Positions 46,481 to 55,517 of a stretch of 60,342 bases of DNA are shown here, piece after piece. Numbering within the stretch: position 1 is the stretch's first letter; each line of letters starts with the position of its first letter. Source of the stretch: an uncultured Lachnoanaerobaculum sp. (GTDB lineage Bacteria; Bacillota; Clostridia; Lachnospirales; Lachnospiraceae); the NCBI GenBank assembly GCA_937925515.1, contig CALALP010000028.1, positions 1 through 60,342 on the forward strand, written 5' to 3'. The notes beneath the pieces were generated by a model, which made no database searches, was not told the origin of the DNA, and saw nothing but the letters and a program-made list of their open reading frames with translations. The translations under genes were made by a program, and so were the position numbers.

Positions 46481-46918
46481 CTAGCCTCTATAACCTAAAA
46501 TTATAATCATTATCCATAAAACAAAATTAATACCACATATAGCCAAGCCCATATATGAAAATAAATATCTCACTTCTTTTTCAAAAAATGATTTTCCGGC
46601 GTAGGCTAAACCTACCAAGGCACAAAGAATTGAGCATAAGCCTAATGAAGATAATATAATATCAGGAGAACCCTTTAAATAAACAACCATTCTATAATCT
46701 ACAAATGTAAATAATGTAGCTACAATCCCTAAAATCAAGCCCAACATGCTATCTTTTGCATAGGGTTTCCTTAAATAGTTTTTTACCATTTTAGAGTCAT
46801 TTTCAATATTTTCATCTTCATCAATACTAAATCTTGCCTCATCAAGTATTGATTTACTTTCTTTACTTACAGGACGAAGTATCTTATATCGCTTATTTTT
46901 TCTGAAATTTTCAAACAT
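46481..46918 (-). CDS. Small membrane protein, DUF6142-like
   Basis: A 145-residue protein. A charged N-terminal 60 residues is followed by three hydrophobic segments (about 58-74, 82-104 and 115-140). The segment KDSMLGLILGIVATLFTFVD resembles DUF6142 proteins of Clostridia, though I am not certain of the family. It overlaps the VanZ-like gene by 8 nt and AGGAGG lies 10 nt before its ATG, so it is translated with VanZ. Function unknown. The stop lies directly beside the MITE-like element at 46333-46479. Confidence 0.65.
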   Translation of the reverse strand: MFENFRKNKRYKILRPVSKESKSILDEARFSIDEDENIENDSKMVKNYLRKPYAKDSMLGLILGIVATLFTFVDYRMVVYLKGSPDIILSSLGLCSILCALVGLAYAGKSFFEKEVRYLFSYMGLAICGINFVLWIMIIILGYRG

Positions 46919-47372
46919 TTTTAATTATCCTCCTATATATTGCATTGAATAATGAAAACATGATATATCCTGCAAATGTGCCTAAAGTATTCAAAATAAT
47001 ATCATCTACATCAAAACTACCTACTTGAACAAGTAGTTGAGAAGTTTCAATAAATAATGAAAATAAAGCTCCTTGAATTACAGTTTTAAATATACCTAGT
47101 TTTTTTACGCCAAGAAGTGGTCTGAAAAAGCCAAAAGGCATAAATGCGACTACATTTCCAACTATATTTAAAACAAAAATATATGTCCCAATGGTATCAA
47201 TATGTGTATAATATCTTTTAATTTCTCTAAATGGAACTAGATTATAGCCATAACTTGAATGATTTCTACCCATTTCTTCTGAGAAAAAGCAAAGATACAC
47301 AAGAACCATTAAGTATGCTAGAAATAAAATCCAGCTTAATATTCTTTTTAAACCAATATTTTTATCTAACAA
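46911..47372 (-). CDS. VanZ-like membrane protein
   Basis: A 153-residue membrane protein with four hydrophobic segments. GNVVAFMPFGFFRPLLG (about 77-93) and IETSQLLVQVGSFDVDDIILNTLG (about 112-135, conserved E, Q, D, N) are hallmarks of VanZ family proteins. VanZ gives low-level teicoplanin resistance in enterococci, but most family members have no known role. The TTG at 47372 is chosen because AGGAG lies 8 nt upstream; the GTG at 47381 would overlap that site. It is the next-to-last gene of the dut-TPR-hflX-vanZ block. Confidence 0.85.
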   Translation of the reverse strand: MLDKNIGLKRILSWILFLAYLMVLVYLCFFSEEMGRNHSSYGYNLVPFREIKRYYTHIDTIGTYIFVLNIVGNVVAFMPFGFFRPLLGVKKLGIFKTVIQGALFSLFIETSQLLVQVGSFDVDDIILNTLGTFAGYIMFSLFNAIYRRIIKNV

Positions 47373-47404
47373 AAGTAACACTCCTCTAAATATTATAAGG
47401 CTGA

Positions 47405-48661
47405 TTAAGATTTACTTACAAGATTACTATATTCTTCTACAGGTACATAAGCCCTTATCTTTACACCCTCATCAGTGTATTCTTCTTCCAATAATTCCCC
47501 AAATTTTCTTATAATCTGAATCTTTCCTACTTCATTGTAGTTAAAAGTCTTTTCAAGTAAAATTTTTCTGTTTCTAATAATCTTTTCAAATAATTCCTTT
47601 AACTTATCTATGCCCTCTCCTGTTTTCGCAGAAATCTTTATAGTGTGATTAGAATGAAAATCTCTAGGAAATTCAAAATTTTCTCTATCAACTAAATCTA
47701 TCTTATTAAATACTGTAACTATTTCTTTATCAAACACTTCTAAGCTTTTTAATGTATCATAAACCACAAGTATTTGAGAATCTGCCTCAAGACTGCTTGT
47801 ATCTACAACATGCACAATTAAATCTGCATACTTTGCCTCTTCAAGGGTCGACTTAAAAGCCTCAATAAGATGATGAGGTAATTTTCTTATAAAACCGACT
47901 GTATCAGTAACTAATACTTCTTGACCTGTTGATAGCTTTAATCTTCTAGTCGTAGGGTCTAGGGTTGCAAAAAGCTTGTCCTCTGCCAGTATATCGGAAC
48001 CTGTTAATGAATTTAATAATGTAGATTTACCTGCATTTGTATAACCAACTAAAGCAATTACAAAACTATTTTTTCTGTTTTGTCTTATAAGTTCTCTATG
48101 ATTTTTAAGGTTTCTTAATTCCTCTTTTAGCTGACCTATTCTTTCATGTATAAGTCGCCTATCCATTTCAATCTTTTTTTCTCCCGGACCTCTTGTGCCT
48201 ATTCCACCTCCAAGTCTTGATAATGATGAGCGAAGTCCTACAAGGCGACTTGCCGAGTATTTTAATTGAGCTAATTCTACTTGAATTTTTCCCTCGCTTG
48301 TGCTTGCTCTCTTTGCAAAAATATCAAGTATAATCATGGTTCTATCCATTACTTTAATACTTAGTTCTCTTTCAAGATTTTTAAGTTGTGCAGGCGACAA
48401 TTCATCATCACAAACTATACCTGTAGCCTCTGTTTCAAAAATCATATCTCTTACTTCATCTATCTTTCCCTTGCCGATGTAAGTTGCAGGGTGTATTTTT
48501 TCTCTATTTTGGATAATGTTACCTACACTTAATGCTCCGGCAGTCTTTACAAGTTCAGATAGCTCTTTTAATGACTGATAAATGTCCTCAGTTTCGGAAG
48601 TAGAAACTCCTATGAGTATGACTTTTTCTTGTAATTCTTCTATATTAATCAATTCCGACAT
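47405..48661 (-). CDS. hflX: GTPase HflX
   Basis: A 418-residue ribosome-associated GTPase that splits stalled ribosomes in stress. The N-terminal HflX domain (TYIGKGKIDEVRD, VCDDELSPAQLKNLE, ILDIFAKRASTSEGKIQVELA) and the GGIGTRGPGEKK linker identify the family. G motifs are G1 GYTNAGKSTLLN, G3 DTVGFIRKLPHHL and G4 NKID. The length is typical of Firmicute HflX. GGAGAG precedes the ATG by about 4 nt. It follows a TPR lipoprotein gene and precedes vanZ. Confidence 0.96.
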   Translation of the reverse strand: MSELINIEELQEKVILIGVSTSETEDIYQSLKELSELVKTAGALSVGNIIQNREKIHPATYIGKGKIDEVRDMIFETEATGIVCDDELSPAQLKNLERELSIKVMDRTMIILDIFAKRASTSEGKIQVELAQLKYSASRLVGLRSSLSRLGGGIGTRGPGEKKIEMDRRLIHERIGQLKEELRNLKNHRELIRQNRKNSFVIALVGYTNAGKSTLLNSLTGSDILAEDKLFATLDPTTRRLKLSTGQEVLVTDTVGFIRKLPHHLIEAFKSTLEEAKYADLIVHVVDTSSLEADSQILVVYDTLKSLEVFDKEIVTVFNKIDLVDRENFEFPRDFHSNHTIKISAKTGEGIDKLKELFEKIIRNRKILLEKTFNYNEVGKIQIIRKFGELLEEEYTDEGVKIRAYVPVEEYSNLVSKS

Positions 48662-48672
48662 ATTCTCTCCAT

Positions 48673-49488
48673 TTAATTTGAAAGTGCATTTTTTAAAAAA
48701 TAAATCTCATGTCTTGCGTCTTCATCTTCTCCGAAATTTTCTATGTAAGACTCAAATATTTCAAGTGCCTTTTCATATTTGCCTAAAAACTCATACGAAC
48801 TTGCCTGATTAAAGATTAATTCCTTATTTTTTGCGTCTTTTTGAAGTCCTTTTTCAAACCATTCAAGTGCTTTTTTATAATCTGCAATATCATAATAAAA
48901 CGTACCTATCATACTACAAATTTTGACATTTGTATCACTAGCTGAAGTCTGAGCTTTTTCATATAATTGTTTTGCTTTTTCTATATAAGTTTCATCTGAA
49001 TTTTCTTTTCCTTTTTTTATAAGTGCCTTTCCAAGCTCATATAATGCCTCATCATGCATAAGCCCTTTGTCAGCTAGAACATCTGCCTCCTCATATAGCT
49101 TAATCGCATCTTCAACATTTCCTGATGATAGGGAAATGCAAATAACCCTCATGTTTTTATATATGGCTTTGTCTTCCTCTGTTTGTGAAAGAATTTCATA
49201 GGTATGCTCTGCAGCCATATAATCCTTTGCTTTAAATTCTGCCTCTGCTCTATATTTTAAAATATCAAGTTCAAGCACTCCCAGTTCATTTAAGTCTTTA
49301 ACTTTTAATGCCTCATCAAATTTTCTAATTGCAGCATTATAATTTCCTTGTTCATATAACTTTAATGCCTCATCTTTAATTCTCTTTTCAACATTAGTTT
49401 TATTATTGCAGGCATTTAAAACAATTAAAACTAAGCAAAGTAATAAAAATCTATATAAGTTTTTTGAAATATTTTTTATCTTTATCAT
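48673..49488 (-). CDS. TPR-repeat lipoprotein
   Basis: A 271-residue exported lipoprotein. Residues 1-26 form a signal peptide ending with the lipobox LNAC (Cys27). The mature part consists of tetratricopeptide repeats, clearest in YNAAIRKFDEALKVKD and ADYKKALEWFEKGLQ and KYEKALEIFESYIENFGED. It is anchored to the outer face of the membrane and likely holds envelope proteins together; no enzyme motif is seen. The ATG directly follows the dut stop (TAA then ATG), so it is translationally coupled. Confidence 0.88.
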   Translation of the reverse strand: MIKIKNISKNLYRFLLLCLVLIVLNACNNKTNVEKRIKDEALKLYEQGNYNAAIRKFDEALKVKDLNELGVLELDILKYRAEAEFKAKDYMAAEHTYEILSQTEEDKAIYKNMRVICISLSSGNVEDAIKLYEEADVLADKGLMHDEALYELGKALIKKGKENSDETYIEKAKQLYEKAQTSASDTNVKICSMIGTFYYDIADYKKALEWFEKGLQKDAKNKELIFNQASSYEFLGKYEKALEIFESYIENFGEDEDARHEIYFLKNALSN

Positions 49489-49923
49489 TTAATTAACTCC
49501 GGTAGTTCCAAAACCACCTCTATCTTTTTCATCAAGTTTAGCAACTTCTTCAAACTCAAGATTAGGTTGATTTTCCATAATTCTGAATTGGCATATTCTA
49601 TCATTTATAGAAATTTTAGTATCTCTTAGTGCATAAGCGGGAAAATGCCATTGGTCATTATCGCCACAATAAGTACCGTCAATAACTCCCATTGAGTTTA
49701 CTTGTATTATGCCAAAATTTTTAAATGTAGAACTTCTTGGGACTACATGTGCCTCATAACCTTTTGGAAGTTTCATTGCTATTCCAAGTGGAATTAGTTT
49801 AAATTCTCCGGCTTTCAGCTCAACATCTTTGGCAGCCCTTAAATCTATCCAATCACTTTTATTACCACCTATATAATCTAGTTTCTCTATTTTATCTGAA
49901 AAATATTTTATTTGTATCTTCAT
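49489..49923 (-). CDS. dut: dUTP diphosphatase
   Basis: A 144-residue trimeric enzyme that hydrolyses dUTP to dUMP and pyrophosphate. Motif order: DWIDLRAAKD (motif 1, a variant of the usual G-Y-D-L), HVVPRSSTFKN (motif 2), NSMGVIDGTYCGDNDQW (motif 3, catalytic Asp) and RGGFGTTG near the C-terminus (motif 5). The ATG at 49923 is preferred to GTG at 49944, because only the former keeps family length. It is the first gene of the dut-TPR-hflX-vanZ block; a TATAAT at 49980-49985 lies just upstream, within the TraX remnant. Confidence 0.93.
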   Translation of the reverse strand: MKIQIKYFSDKIEKLDYIGGNKSDWIDLRAAKDVELKAGEFKLIPLGIAMKLPKGYEAHVVPRSSTFKNFGIIQVNSMGVIDGTYCGDNDQWHFPAYALRDTKISINDRICQFRIMENQPNLEFEEVAKLDEKDRGGFGTTGVN

Positions 49924-49957
49924 TTTTGGTTTACTCTCTTTCACGCATAATAAAAAT

Positions 49958-50254
49958 TTACCTATTCAGTAATACAACTATTATACCAATTAATAACAGA
50001 TGTACAGGATAAAAAATATAGAAAAAATACTTAGAAAATTTTGTATTACTTCCTTTTTTGCCATTATAAAAATATAATAGTATCAATGGGATTAAATAAG
50101 CAAGACTCTCCATCTCAAGTTCAAAATCAAGATTAAAATTAAGCCCTTCTTTTAAAACTATCCAGCTTTCAAATGGAACAAGTATAAAAGTATTAAATAA
50201 ATGATTACTAAATATTGCCCATAAAAAATATCCAAATAGCTGATAGTTTTTTAT
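49958..50254 (-). pseudogene. Truncated TraX-family remnant (C-terminal part)
   Basis: On the minus strand an open frame of 98 residues runs from just after a TGA (50255-50257) to a TAA (49958-49960). It has no start codon in a usable position. It reads LFGYFLWAIFSNHLFNTF, later LILLYFYNGKKG and KYFFYIFYPVHLLLIG, which is the C-terminus of TraX-family membrane acyltransferase-like proteins. The N-terminal half or more is missing. A GGAGG-ATG pair at the 5' edge leads into a different, 16-codon frame. The stretch is therefore a decayed gene. It occupies the gap between scpB and dut. Confidence 0.75.
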
Positions 50255-50301
50255 TCATTCTTAACCTCCATGTATGTTATTTATATAACAAAAGTTAGTA
50301 C

Positions 50302-50895
50302 CTAACTCTCATTATCATCAAACTTATAGCTTACCTCTTCCTCAACTTCTCGTGTAAGCTTGGCTGCAACATCTTCTCCTATTGTTGGAAGTTCGTCTTT
50401 TGAGCCTACCCCAAATCTCCTCAAAAATTCCTCGGTAGTTGCAAAAAGTATAGGTTTACCAATAACATCAAGTCTACCTGCCTCATATATTAAGCCATAC
50501 TCCAATAATTTATTTAAAGAATAAACTGATGAAACACCTCTTATATTATCTATTTCATTCCTTGTAACAGGCTGTTTATAAGCTATTATGGATAATGTTT
50601 CAAGAGTCGCCTCTGTTAAAACTTGTTTCTTAGGAGTCTTAGCTACTTTAATTAAATATTCATAATACTCAGCTTTAGTACACATCTGAAAACAATTTTC
50701 AAGCTCCACAATCTTTAAACTGCTATTTTCATCTTCATATCTTTTTTTTAAACCTAAGACTATATTACGAGTAGTATTTAAATCACATTCAAGTGCAGTG
50801 GCAAGCTGTCTTAGCTCTACTGATTTTCCCATAGTAAATAAAATAGCCTCTATTGCATTTTCAAATTCTATTTTTCTATAAATATCTAAATCCAT
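50302..50895 (-). CDS. scpB: Segregation and condensation protein B
   Basis: A 197-residue winged-helix protein of the Smc-ScpA-ScpB condensin. FENAIEAILFTMGKSVELRQL (start) and TEATLETLSIIAYKQPVTRNEIDNIRGVSS are characteristic. ScpB pairs with ScpA to load Smc onto DNA for chromosome segregation. The ATG at 50895 is chosen because GGAG lies 7 nt upstream inside the end of scpA; it starts one base after the ScpA stop. The C-terminus is acidic. Confidence 0.93.
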   Translation of the reverse strand: MDLDIYRKIEFENAIEAILFTMGKSVELRQLATALECDLNTTRNIVLGLKKRYEDENSSLKIVELENCFQMCTKAEYYEYLIKVAKTPKKQVLTEATLETLSIIAYKQPVTRNEIDNIRGVSSVYSLNKLLEYGLIYEAGRLDVIGKPILFATTEEFLRRFGVGSKDELPTIGEDVAAKLTREVEEEVSYKFDDNES

Positions 50896-50896
50896 T

Positions 50897-51652
50897 CTAA
50901 TCTCCAAAATCTTTAGTTTTAACCCATATTTCCCCAAAGGTATATTCCTGAAAAATGTCTATCTGCCCCATTTTTATGAGTTCTAATACAGCTAAAAAAG
51001 TAACTACCATTTCAAGTTTGCTTTTTTGATTAACTAAAAGGTCTAAAAAACGACATTTCTTTACTTCTACTATAAATTTAAAAACATATTCTAGTTTTTC
51101 CTCTAAGCTAATAGATTCTTTTTTTATAGTACCAAATTTACTCCTTTGAGTATCAATTCTGTTTTCACTTCTTTTTATAGCTTGCTCAAATAGTTCTTTT
51201 AATTTTTTCAGTGTAACGTCTGAAAGTAATTCATCTAAATCAATTTCAGGTTCATATCCTGTTACTTCATCAGGTAATGTAGGTTCTTTATAAAATATTT
51301 TTTCTGCACTAATCTCTAAATCCGAAAGTTCTATTGCAAGTTGCTTGAACTTCTTATATTCAATAAGTCTTTGAACAAGTTCATCTCTTGGGTCAACCTC
51401 ATCTCCTGTCTGTTCATCTATTTCTTTTGGTAGTAACATTTTGGATTTTATTTCAATGAGAGTTGCCGCCATTACTAAAAAATCAGAAGTGAAATCTAGG
51501 TCCTCACTCTCCAAGTTCTTTATATATGCTAAATATTGCTCTGTAATATCAAATATAGGTATGTCATAAATATTTATCTTATCTTTTTCAATAAGATGAA
51601 GTAACAAGTCTAAAGGCCCTTCAAAATGCTCAAGTTTATATGATATATCCAT
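50897..51652 (-). CDS. scpA: Segregation and condensation protein A
   Basis: A 251-residue kleisin subunit that bridges the Smc heads and binds ScpB. The N-terminus (YKLEHFEGPLDLLLHLIEKDKINIYDIPI) is typical. A hydrophilic middle with Glu/Asp-rich stretches leads to the C-terminal winged-helix VTFLAVLELIKMGQIDIFQE. It follows the phosphoesterase gene after 4 nt, and scpB starts right after its stop. The set dacA-phosphoesterase-scpA-scpB looks like one operon. Confidence 0.95.
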   Translation of the reverse strand: MDISYKLEHFEGPLDLLLHLIEKDKINIYDIPIFDITEQYLAYIKNLESEDLDFTSDFLVMAATLIEIKSKMLLPKEIDEQTGDEVDPRDELVQRLIEYKKFKQLAIELSDLEISAEKIFYKEPTLPDEVTGYEPEIDLDELLSDVTLKKLKELFEQAIKRSENRIDTQRSKFGTIKKESISLEEKLEYVFKFIVEVKKCRFLDLLVNQKSKLEMVVTFLAVLELIKMGQIDIFQEYTFGEIWVKTKDFGD

Positions 51653-51656
51653 TATT

Positions 51657-52520
51657 TTATTCCTTAACTATATCTAGTACAACTAATTGTGGTTTATTAT
51701 TTAGTCTTATATTTATACTGTGAGTTCCCAAACCTGAACTTATAATATGATATGACTTACCATATCTTTCAAGTCCTACTACATGTCTATTAAAAAGTTG
51801 AAATTGTGGTGTCATAAGCCCTGTATTTATAAAAGGAATTCTTACAGTACCACCATGAAAATGACCTGACAAAGAAATATCACTTCCCCACTTTGCATAA
51901 CTTTTTCCATAAAGTGGAGAATGTGCTAGGAGTATTTCAAAATATTTTTTATCACTCTCTCCTATTCTACTCTTTATATATGAGATAGGCATGTCCTCAC
52001 ATTTCCCCTTTTTATAAAACTTTCTTGCAATATCAAGACCTGTTATTCTGATGTTTTCATCAAACATGGCACTTTTATCACTTAGATATACAATACCATT
52101 GTCTTTTAAAAAATCAATATATTTTTTGTAAATTTTCTTGTACTTAAAGTCATTATCCCTAAGTCTTTCCTCATGATTTCCATTTGCATAAAAAACTTTA
52201 TATTTTTTTGCCAATTTTTCACAAAGAAATTTACTCTTTGATAAGCTTGACTTATTTTTTACGGTAACTAAATCCCCCCCAATAAGTATTGCATCAGGCT
52301 TTATTTTATCAATGGCCTTGATTAAAATGTTATTTTCAGCTCCAAATTCATGCTCATGCATATCACTTAAAAACACAAAACATTTATTAGAACTAATCTT
52401 TTTTGTAGGAATTTTATATCTTACTACTGTTAGAGTTTCTTTTTCATATTCAGAGCGAAACCACGCAAGCGTACCGATGAAACTTACTAAACTTGCTAAT
52501 GCAGGTATAAATTTATTCAT
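51657..52520 (-). CDS. Membrane-anchored calcineurin-like metallophosphoesterase
   Basis: A 287-residue protein. The N-terminal hydrophobic segment (about residues 5-18) probably anchors it. Motifs of metallophosphoesterases are in order: FLSDMHEHE (D, H), IGGDLVT (GD), YANGNHEER (GNHE), LLAHSP and LSGHFHGGT (GHxH). These bind two metal ions. The domain resembles YkuE-type phosphoesterases that cleave phospholipid-like or nucleotide substrates; the substrate is unknown. The ATG at 52520 overlaps the dacA stop by 8 nt. Confidence 0.88.
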   Translation of the reverse strand: MNKFIPALASLVSFIGTLAWFRSEYEKETLTVVRYKIPTKKISSNKCFVFLSDMHEHEFGAENNILIKAIDKIKPDAILIGGDLVTVKNKSSLSKSKFLCEKLAKKYKVFYANGNHEERLRDNDFKYKKIYKKYIDFLKDNGIVYLSDKSAMFDENIRITGLDIARKFYKKGKCEDMPISYIKSRIGESDKKYFEILLAHSPLYGKSYAKWGSDISLSGHFHGGTVRIPFINTGLMTPQFQLFNRHVVGLERYGKSYHIISSGLGTHSINIRLNNKPQLVVLDIVKE

Positions 52521-53544
52521 TTTCAATTTTTATTACCTCAAAGCCATAATCAAGCATTGCCTTTGTATCTTCATATTGGGTCTTATTTGCATTTAAAATT
52601 ACAGTTATTAACTTAGTATTACCTCTTTTTGCACAAGTAACTAAGGTGTTCTTAGCCTTTGAGGTATAACCTGTTTTTCCTCCTATTATTCCCTCATAAA
52701 ATCTTGCATCAGCATTATTTAACATTTTATGCCCCATAGTTATAGGGGTTAGAGTAGGCTTTTTTATAGTTGCAGGAAAATTATAATTTAAGGTTGAATC
52801 AAACTGTACAAAGGTTTCATTTGCAAAACAAGCCTTTGCTATAAGTGCCATATCTCTTGCAGTTGTAAAGTGGTTTACATCATTTAAGCCACTTGGATTA
52901 GTAAAATTTGAATTTGTACAGCCAAGTTCTCTTGCTTTTTGATTCATAAGATTTGCAAATGCAGGTATTGAGCCTGATACATGTTCAGCAAGTCCATTTG
53001 CAACTTCATTTGCAGACTTAAGAAGTAGACCATATAGGCTATCTCTAACACTTATATTGTCCCCCTCAACTAAACCAAGTGTTACAGCTCCACTCTCTAA
53101 ATTTGTTGTTGCTGACCTAGAATAAATCACTCTATTATCCAACTGAGTATTTTCTATAACTAAAAGTGCTGTTAAAATCTTGGTTATTGAGGCAGGGAAA
53201 AATCTAGTATCTGCATTTTTCTCATATAAAACCTTACCTGTATTTGCGTCTATTATTATAGCTCCATTTGCAGCTACATTTGGGAGTGAAATCTGTGCTA
53301 TTCTTTGCTTTTTTTCCTCTGTTAATGTAGCTTGCTTTAAGCTTTCTTCATTTTGGGCATTATCAGTATTTTCAGATTTTATAGGTTCACCGACATTTTC
53401 TTGTATTGGAGTAAGTAAAGCTTTATTACTTTCCGTTACAATCGGCGAGTTATGCAAAGTTACCTCTGTTAAAGCATAAGAGTTATTTTGAAATAATATA
53501 CTTGCTGTTAAAGCAAATGCTAATATAAATTTATTTTTTACCAT
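52513..53544 (-). CDS. dacA: D-alanyl-D-alanine carboxypeptidase (PBP5-like)
   Basis: A 343-residue penicillin-binding protein that trims the terminal D-Ala from peptidoglycan. The signal peptide is residues 1-25. Active-site motifs are Ser119-x-x-Lys122 (SITK), SAN at 177-179 and KTG at 290-292. The C-terminal beta domain and the amphipathic anchor helix usual in PBP5 seem short, so membrane attachment may be weak. GGAG precedes the ATG. It is the first gene of a four-gene minus-strand unit with the phosphoesterase, scpA and scpB. Confidence 0.94.
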   Translation of the reverse strand: MVKNKFILAFALTASILFQNNSYALTEVTLHNSPIVTESNKALLTPIQENVGEPIKSENTDNAQNEESLKQATLTEEKKQRIAQISLPNVAANGAIIIDANTGKVLYEKNADTRFFPASITKILTALLVIENTQLDNRVIYSRSATTNLESGAVTLGLVEGDNISVRDSLYGLLLKSANEVANGLAEHVSGSIPAFANLMNQKARELGCTNSNFTNPSGLNDVNHFTTARDMALIAKACFANETFVQFDSTLNYNFPATIKKPTLTPITMGHKMLNNADARFYEGIIGGKTGYTSKAKNTLVTCAKRGNTKLITVILNANKTQYEDTKAMLDYGFEVIKIENE

Positions 53545-53569
53545 AATTTCTCCTATTTGTAGTTATCAA

Positions 53570-53608
53570 GAAAAAGATACATCTACTACATTTGCAGTAA
53601 ATGTATCT
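53570..53608 (-). terminator. Terminator of the PARG-like gene
   Basis: On the minus strand AGATACAT pairs perfectly with ATGTATCT across 18 nt, which can itself fold; TTTTTCTT follows. It lies about 20 nt after the stop at 53627. Confidence 0.7.
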
Positions 53609-53626
53609 CTAATTATTAGTTTATAT

Positions 53627-55387
53627 TTATCTTCTTTTTGGTTTGTATAAAACACTTGCATTAAAACCTGTAGGAGCAGGCTTATCCTCCGGCATTTCTA
53701 CAACATATTTTGCAGTCAGAGAATTTCTTAATGCACCAAAAGGCGAAAAATCCCAATCCACTTTTGCCTTAAGAGAACGCCCTGATTTAAGAAGAATACT
53801 GCAAACAATCATTTTATTATTATTATAATCAGTAGTCATAAAGCATACTACATTTCTCTTTCCAAAATCATAAAACTTTACAAGTGAATATTTAGTAATG
53901 TAGTCTAACACTTCATTTGCATATTCCTCAAATCTATTTCCATAACCTCCATAATCTACACTTAAGTTTTTAGTAAAAATAGATTTCTTCCACATCATCA
54001 TTTCTACATCATTTTTAAATCTATCACTTGCACTTTCATTTTCATCAAAAAATCTAAAACCAAAAGCACTCATTATAATATTTAAACTGATAGAATCTGT
54101 TGCAGACTCATCATAAAGTTCTGCAATAAAAGGTCTACCGTCAGGAATTAGTCCATAAACATAACCTAAGTCTTGAGGCATAATTTTATTGTCTGCATAG
54201 ACTACTACAGGCCATTCAATATCAGTAATAATAACATCTTTTCTCATATCTGTTTTGTAAATTTCTGTATCTAAACTTTCTCTATTTAAATTTTCTCTAT
54301 TTTTAATAACTTCTGACTCCAAATCATCAGTATTTAAAATCTCTTTATTTTTATCATTATACCTATAATTACTCTTTCTTGGCGACTTTCTGGCATTATA
54401 TTCTGAATCATATTCATCATCAGCATTTAAAGCCTCTAAAATTTTTATATTTCTACCAATGTTGGAACATACATTTGAAAAGTTGAAATCAGAAACATTA
54501 CTCCTATTAGGAATTTCTTCTCTGTTATTATGACCATTTCTGACGTATTGACTAATTCTAAACACACTCTTAAAAGCATTTAAATTTGGATTGTCTAATT
54601 TTACATCATACACTGCAAATATAATATTTTTGAAAAATGAAATAAATTCTTCTTTAATTAGAACCTCGTACATGTCTTGTGCAACTTCATTTACATCATT
54701 TCCAAATGCACCACAACCCCAAGCTCCTAGAATAATAGTATCAAACCCCTCATATCTTGCTACTTGAAAGCCCTTTCTAAGCTTTCTCTTTCTCTCCTCT
54801 GAAAGCTCCTCCCTAGTAAGCCTTGCTGCTTTCATCTTTAGATTAGGAGGGGGAACTGATATAACCGAAACCTCAAAACTGTTTTCAAGGTAAATGCCGG
54901 ATGCCTTTCTAAATACCTCTACATTTCTCGATACAAGAATATAATCGGAGTCAGTATCAGAATTCATTCTTGAATTATTACAGTCATACATTCGCCTTGC
55001 TTTTCTACTTGAAATTGATTGATATAAAGTACTTTGACGACAAAGAACCTCCTCTTGAGCATTACCTCCCTTTAGAAAGCCGCCCCCCGGGATATAAGCA
55101 TTTGCCGAGTTAAGCACAACAACACTATTGCCTATGTTTTTTGCCTCATAAGCAGCATCAAAACTATTATAATCATTTATAATAATATTGGTAGTATCGT
55201 ATAAACAATCATTTTCACTATTTGCCATTTCCACTTCTAATATTATCTCGGGCGAAAATACATCAACCTGCTCTCTTTTTTCCAAACTCAACTTTAATTT
55301 TTTGCGAACATTATTATAATTGTAATACCCACAACTAAAAGTATCTAAATTTTCCTCTACTATTTCTCGTCTTGATTCTCTACTCAT
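53627..55387 (-). CDS. PARG-like macrodomain protein (TIGR02452 type) with C-terminal extension
   Basis: A 586-residue protein. The N-terminal part (about 1-285) is a bacterial-type poly(ADP-ribose) glycohydrolase/TIGR02452 domain: VVVLNSANAYIPGGGFLKGG gives Gly101-103, and QEE follows at 111-113, matching the family signature GGG-x6-8-QEE. LCRQSTLY and ILGAWGCGAFGN support this. Such enzymes cut ADP-ribose polymers. A charged linker (about 300-390, Asn/Glu/Arg-rich) leads to a C-terminal region (about 395-586) that I do not recognise, containing Trp/Asp/Tyr-rich stretches. The gene has a strong promoter (55518-55547) and a terminator. No ADP-ribosyltransferase is seen in the window. Confidence 0.82.
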   Translation of the reverse strand: MSRESRREIVEENLDTFSCGYYNYNNVRKKLKLSLEKREQVDVFSPEIILEVEMANSENDCLYDTTNIIINDYNSFDAAYEAKNIGNSVVVLNSANAYIPGGGFLKGGNAQEEVLCRQSTLYQSISSRKARRMYDCNNSRMNSDTDSDYILVSRNVEVFRKASGIYLENSFEVSVISVPPPNLKMKAARLTREELSEERKRKLRKGFQVARYEGFDTIILGAWGCGAFGNDVNEVAQDMYEVLIKEEFISFFKNIIFAVYDVKLDNPNLNAFKSVFRISQYVRNGHNNREEIPNRSNVSDFNFSNVCSNIGRNIKILEALNADDEYDSEYNARKSPRKSNYRYNDKNKEILNTDDLESEVIKNRENLNRESLDTEIYKTDMRKDVIITDIEWPVVVYADNKIMPQDLGYVYGLIPDGRPFIAELYDESATDSISLNIIMSAFGFRFFDENESASDRFKNDVEMMMWKKSIFTKNLSVDYGGYGNRFEEYANEVLDYITKYSLVKFYDFGKRNVVCFMTTDYNNNKMIVCSILLKSGRSLKAKVDWDFSPFGALRNSLTAKYVVEMPEDKPAPTGFNASVLYKPKRR

Positions 55388-55481
55388 ATAACTATTCCTT
55401 TTTATTTAATAAAGCGTTCATCAGTTAATGCAAAACACACCTATATTATCTTAGATTTGTGAAAAATATTTTTGTAAAATA

Positions 55482-55500
55482 CTTACGATTTCATTGTAAG
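55482..55500. promoter_or_regulatory. Inverted repeat downstream of PARG promoter
   Basis: CTTAC (55482-55486) and GTAAG (55496-55500) flank 9 nt. A third CTTAC occurs at 55513-55517. The repeat lies about 11-29 nt downstream of the predicted start of transcription of the PARG-like gene, where a repressor could act. Confidence 0.3.
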
Positions 55501-55517
55501 AAAATAAATATGCTTAC

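Noticed and set aside
47900..53500. Prophage or integrative element around dut and the TraX remnant
   Set aside because: dut and TraX-like genes occur on mobile elements, but the neighbours (hflX, scpA, scpB, dacA) are chromosomal and no integrase or att repeats are visible.
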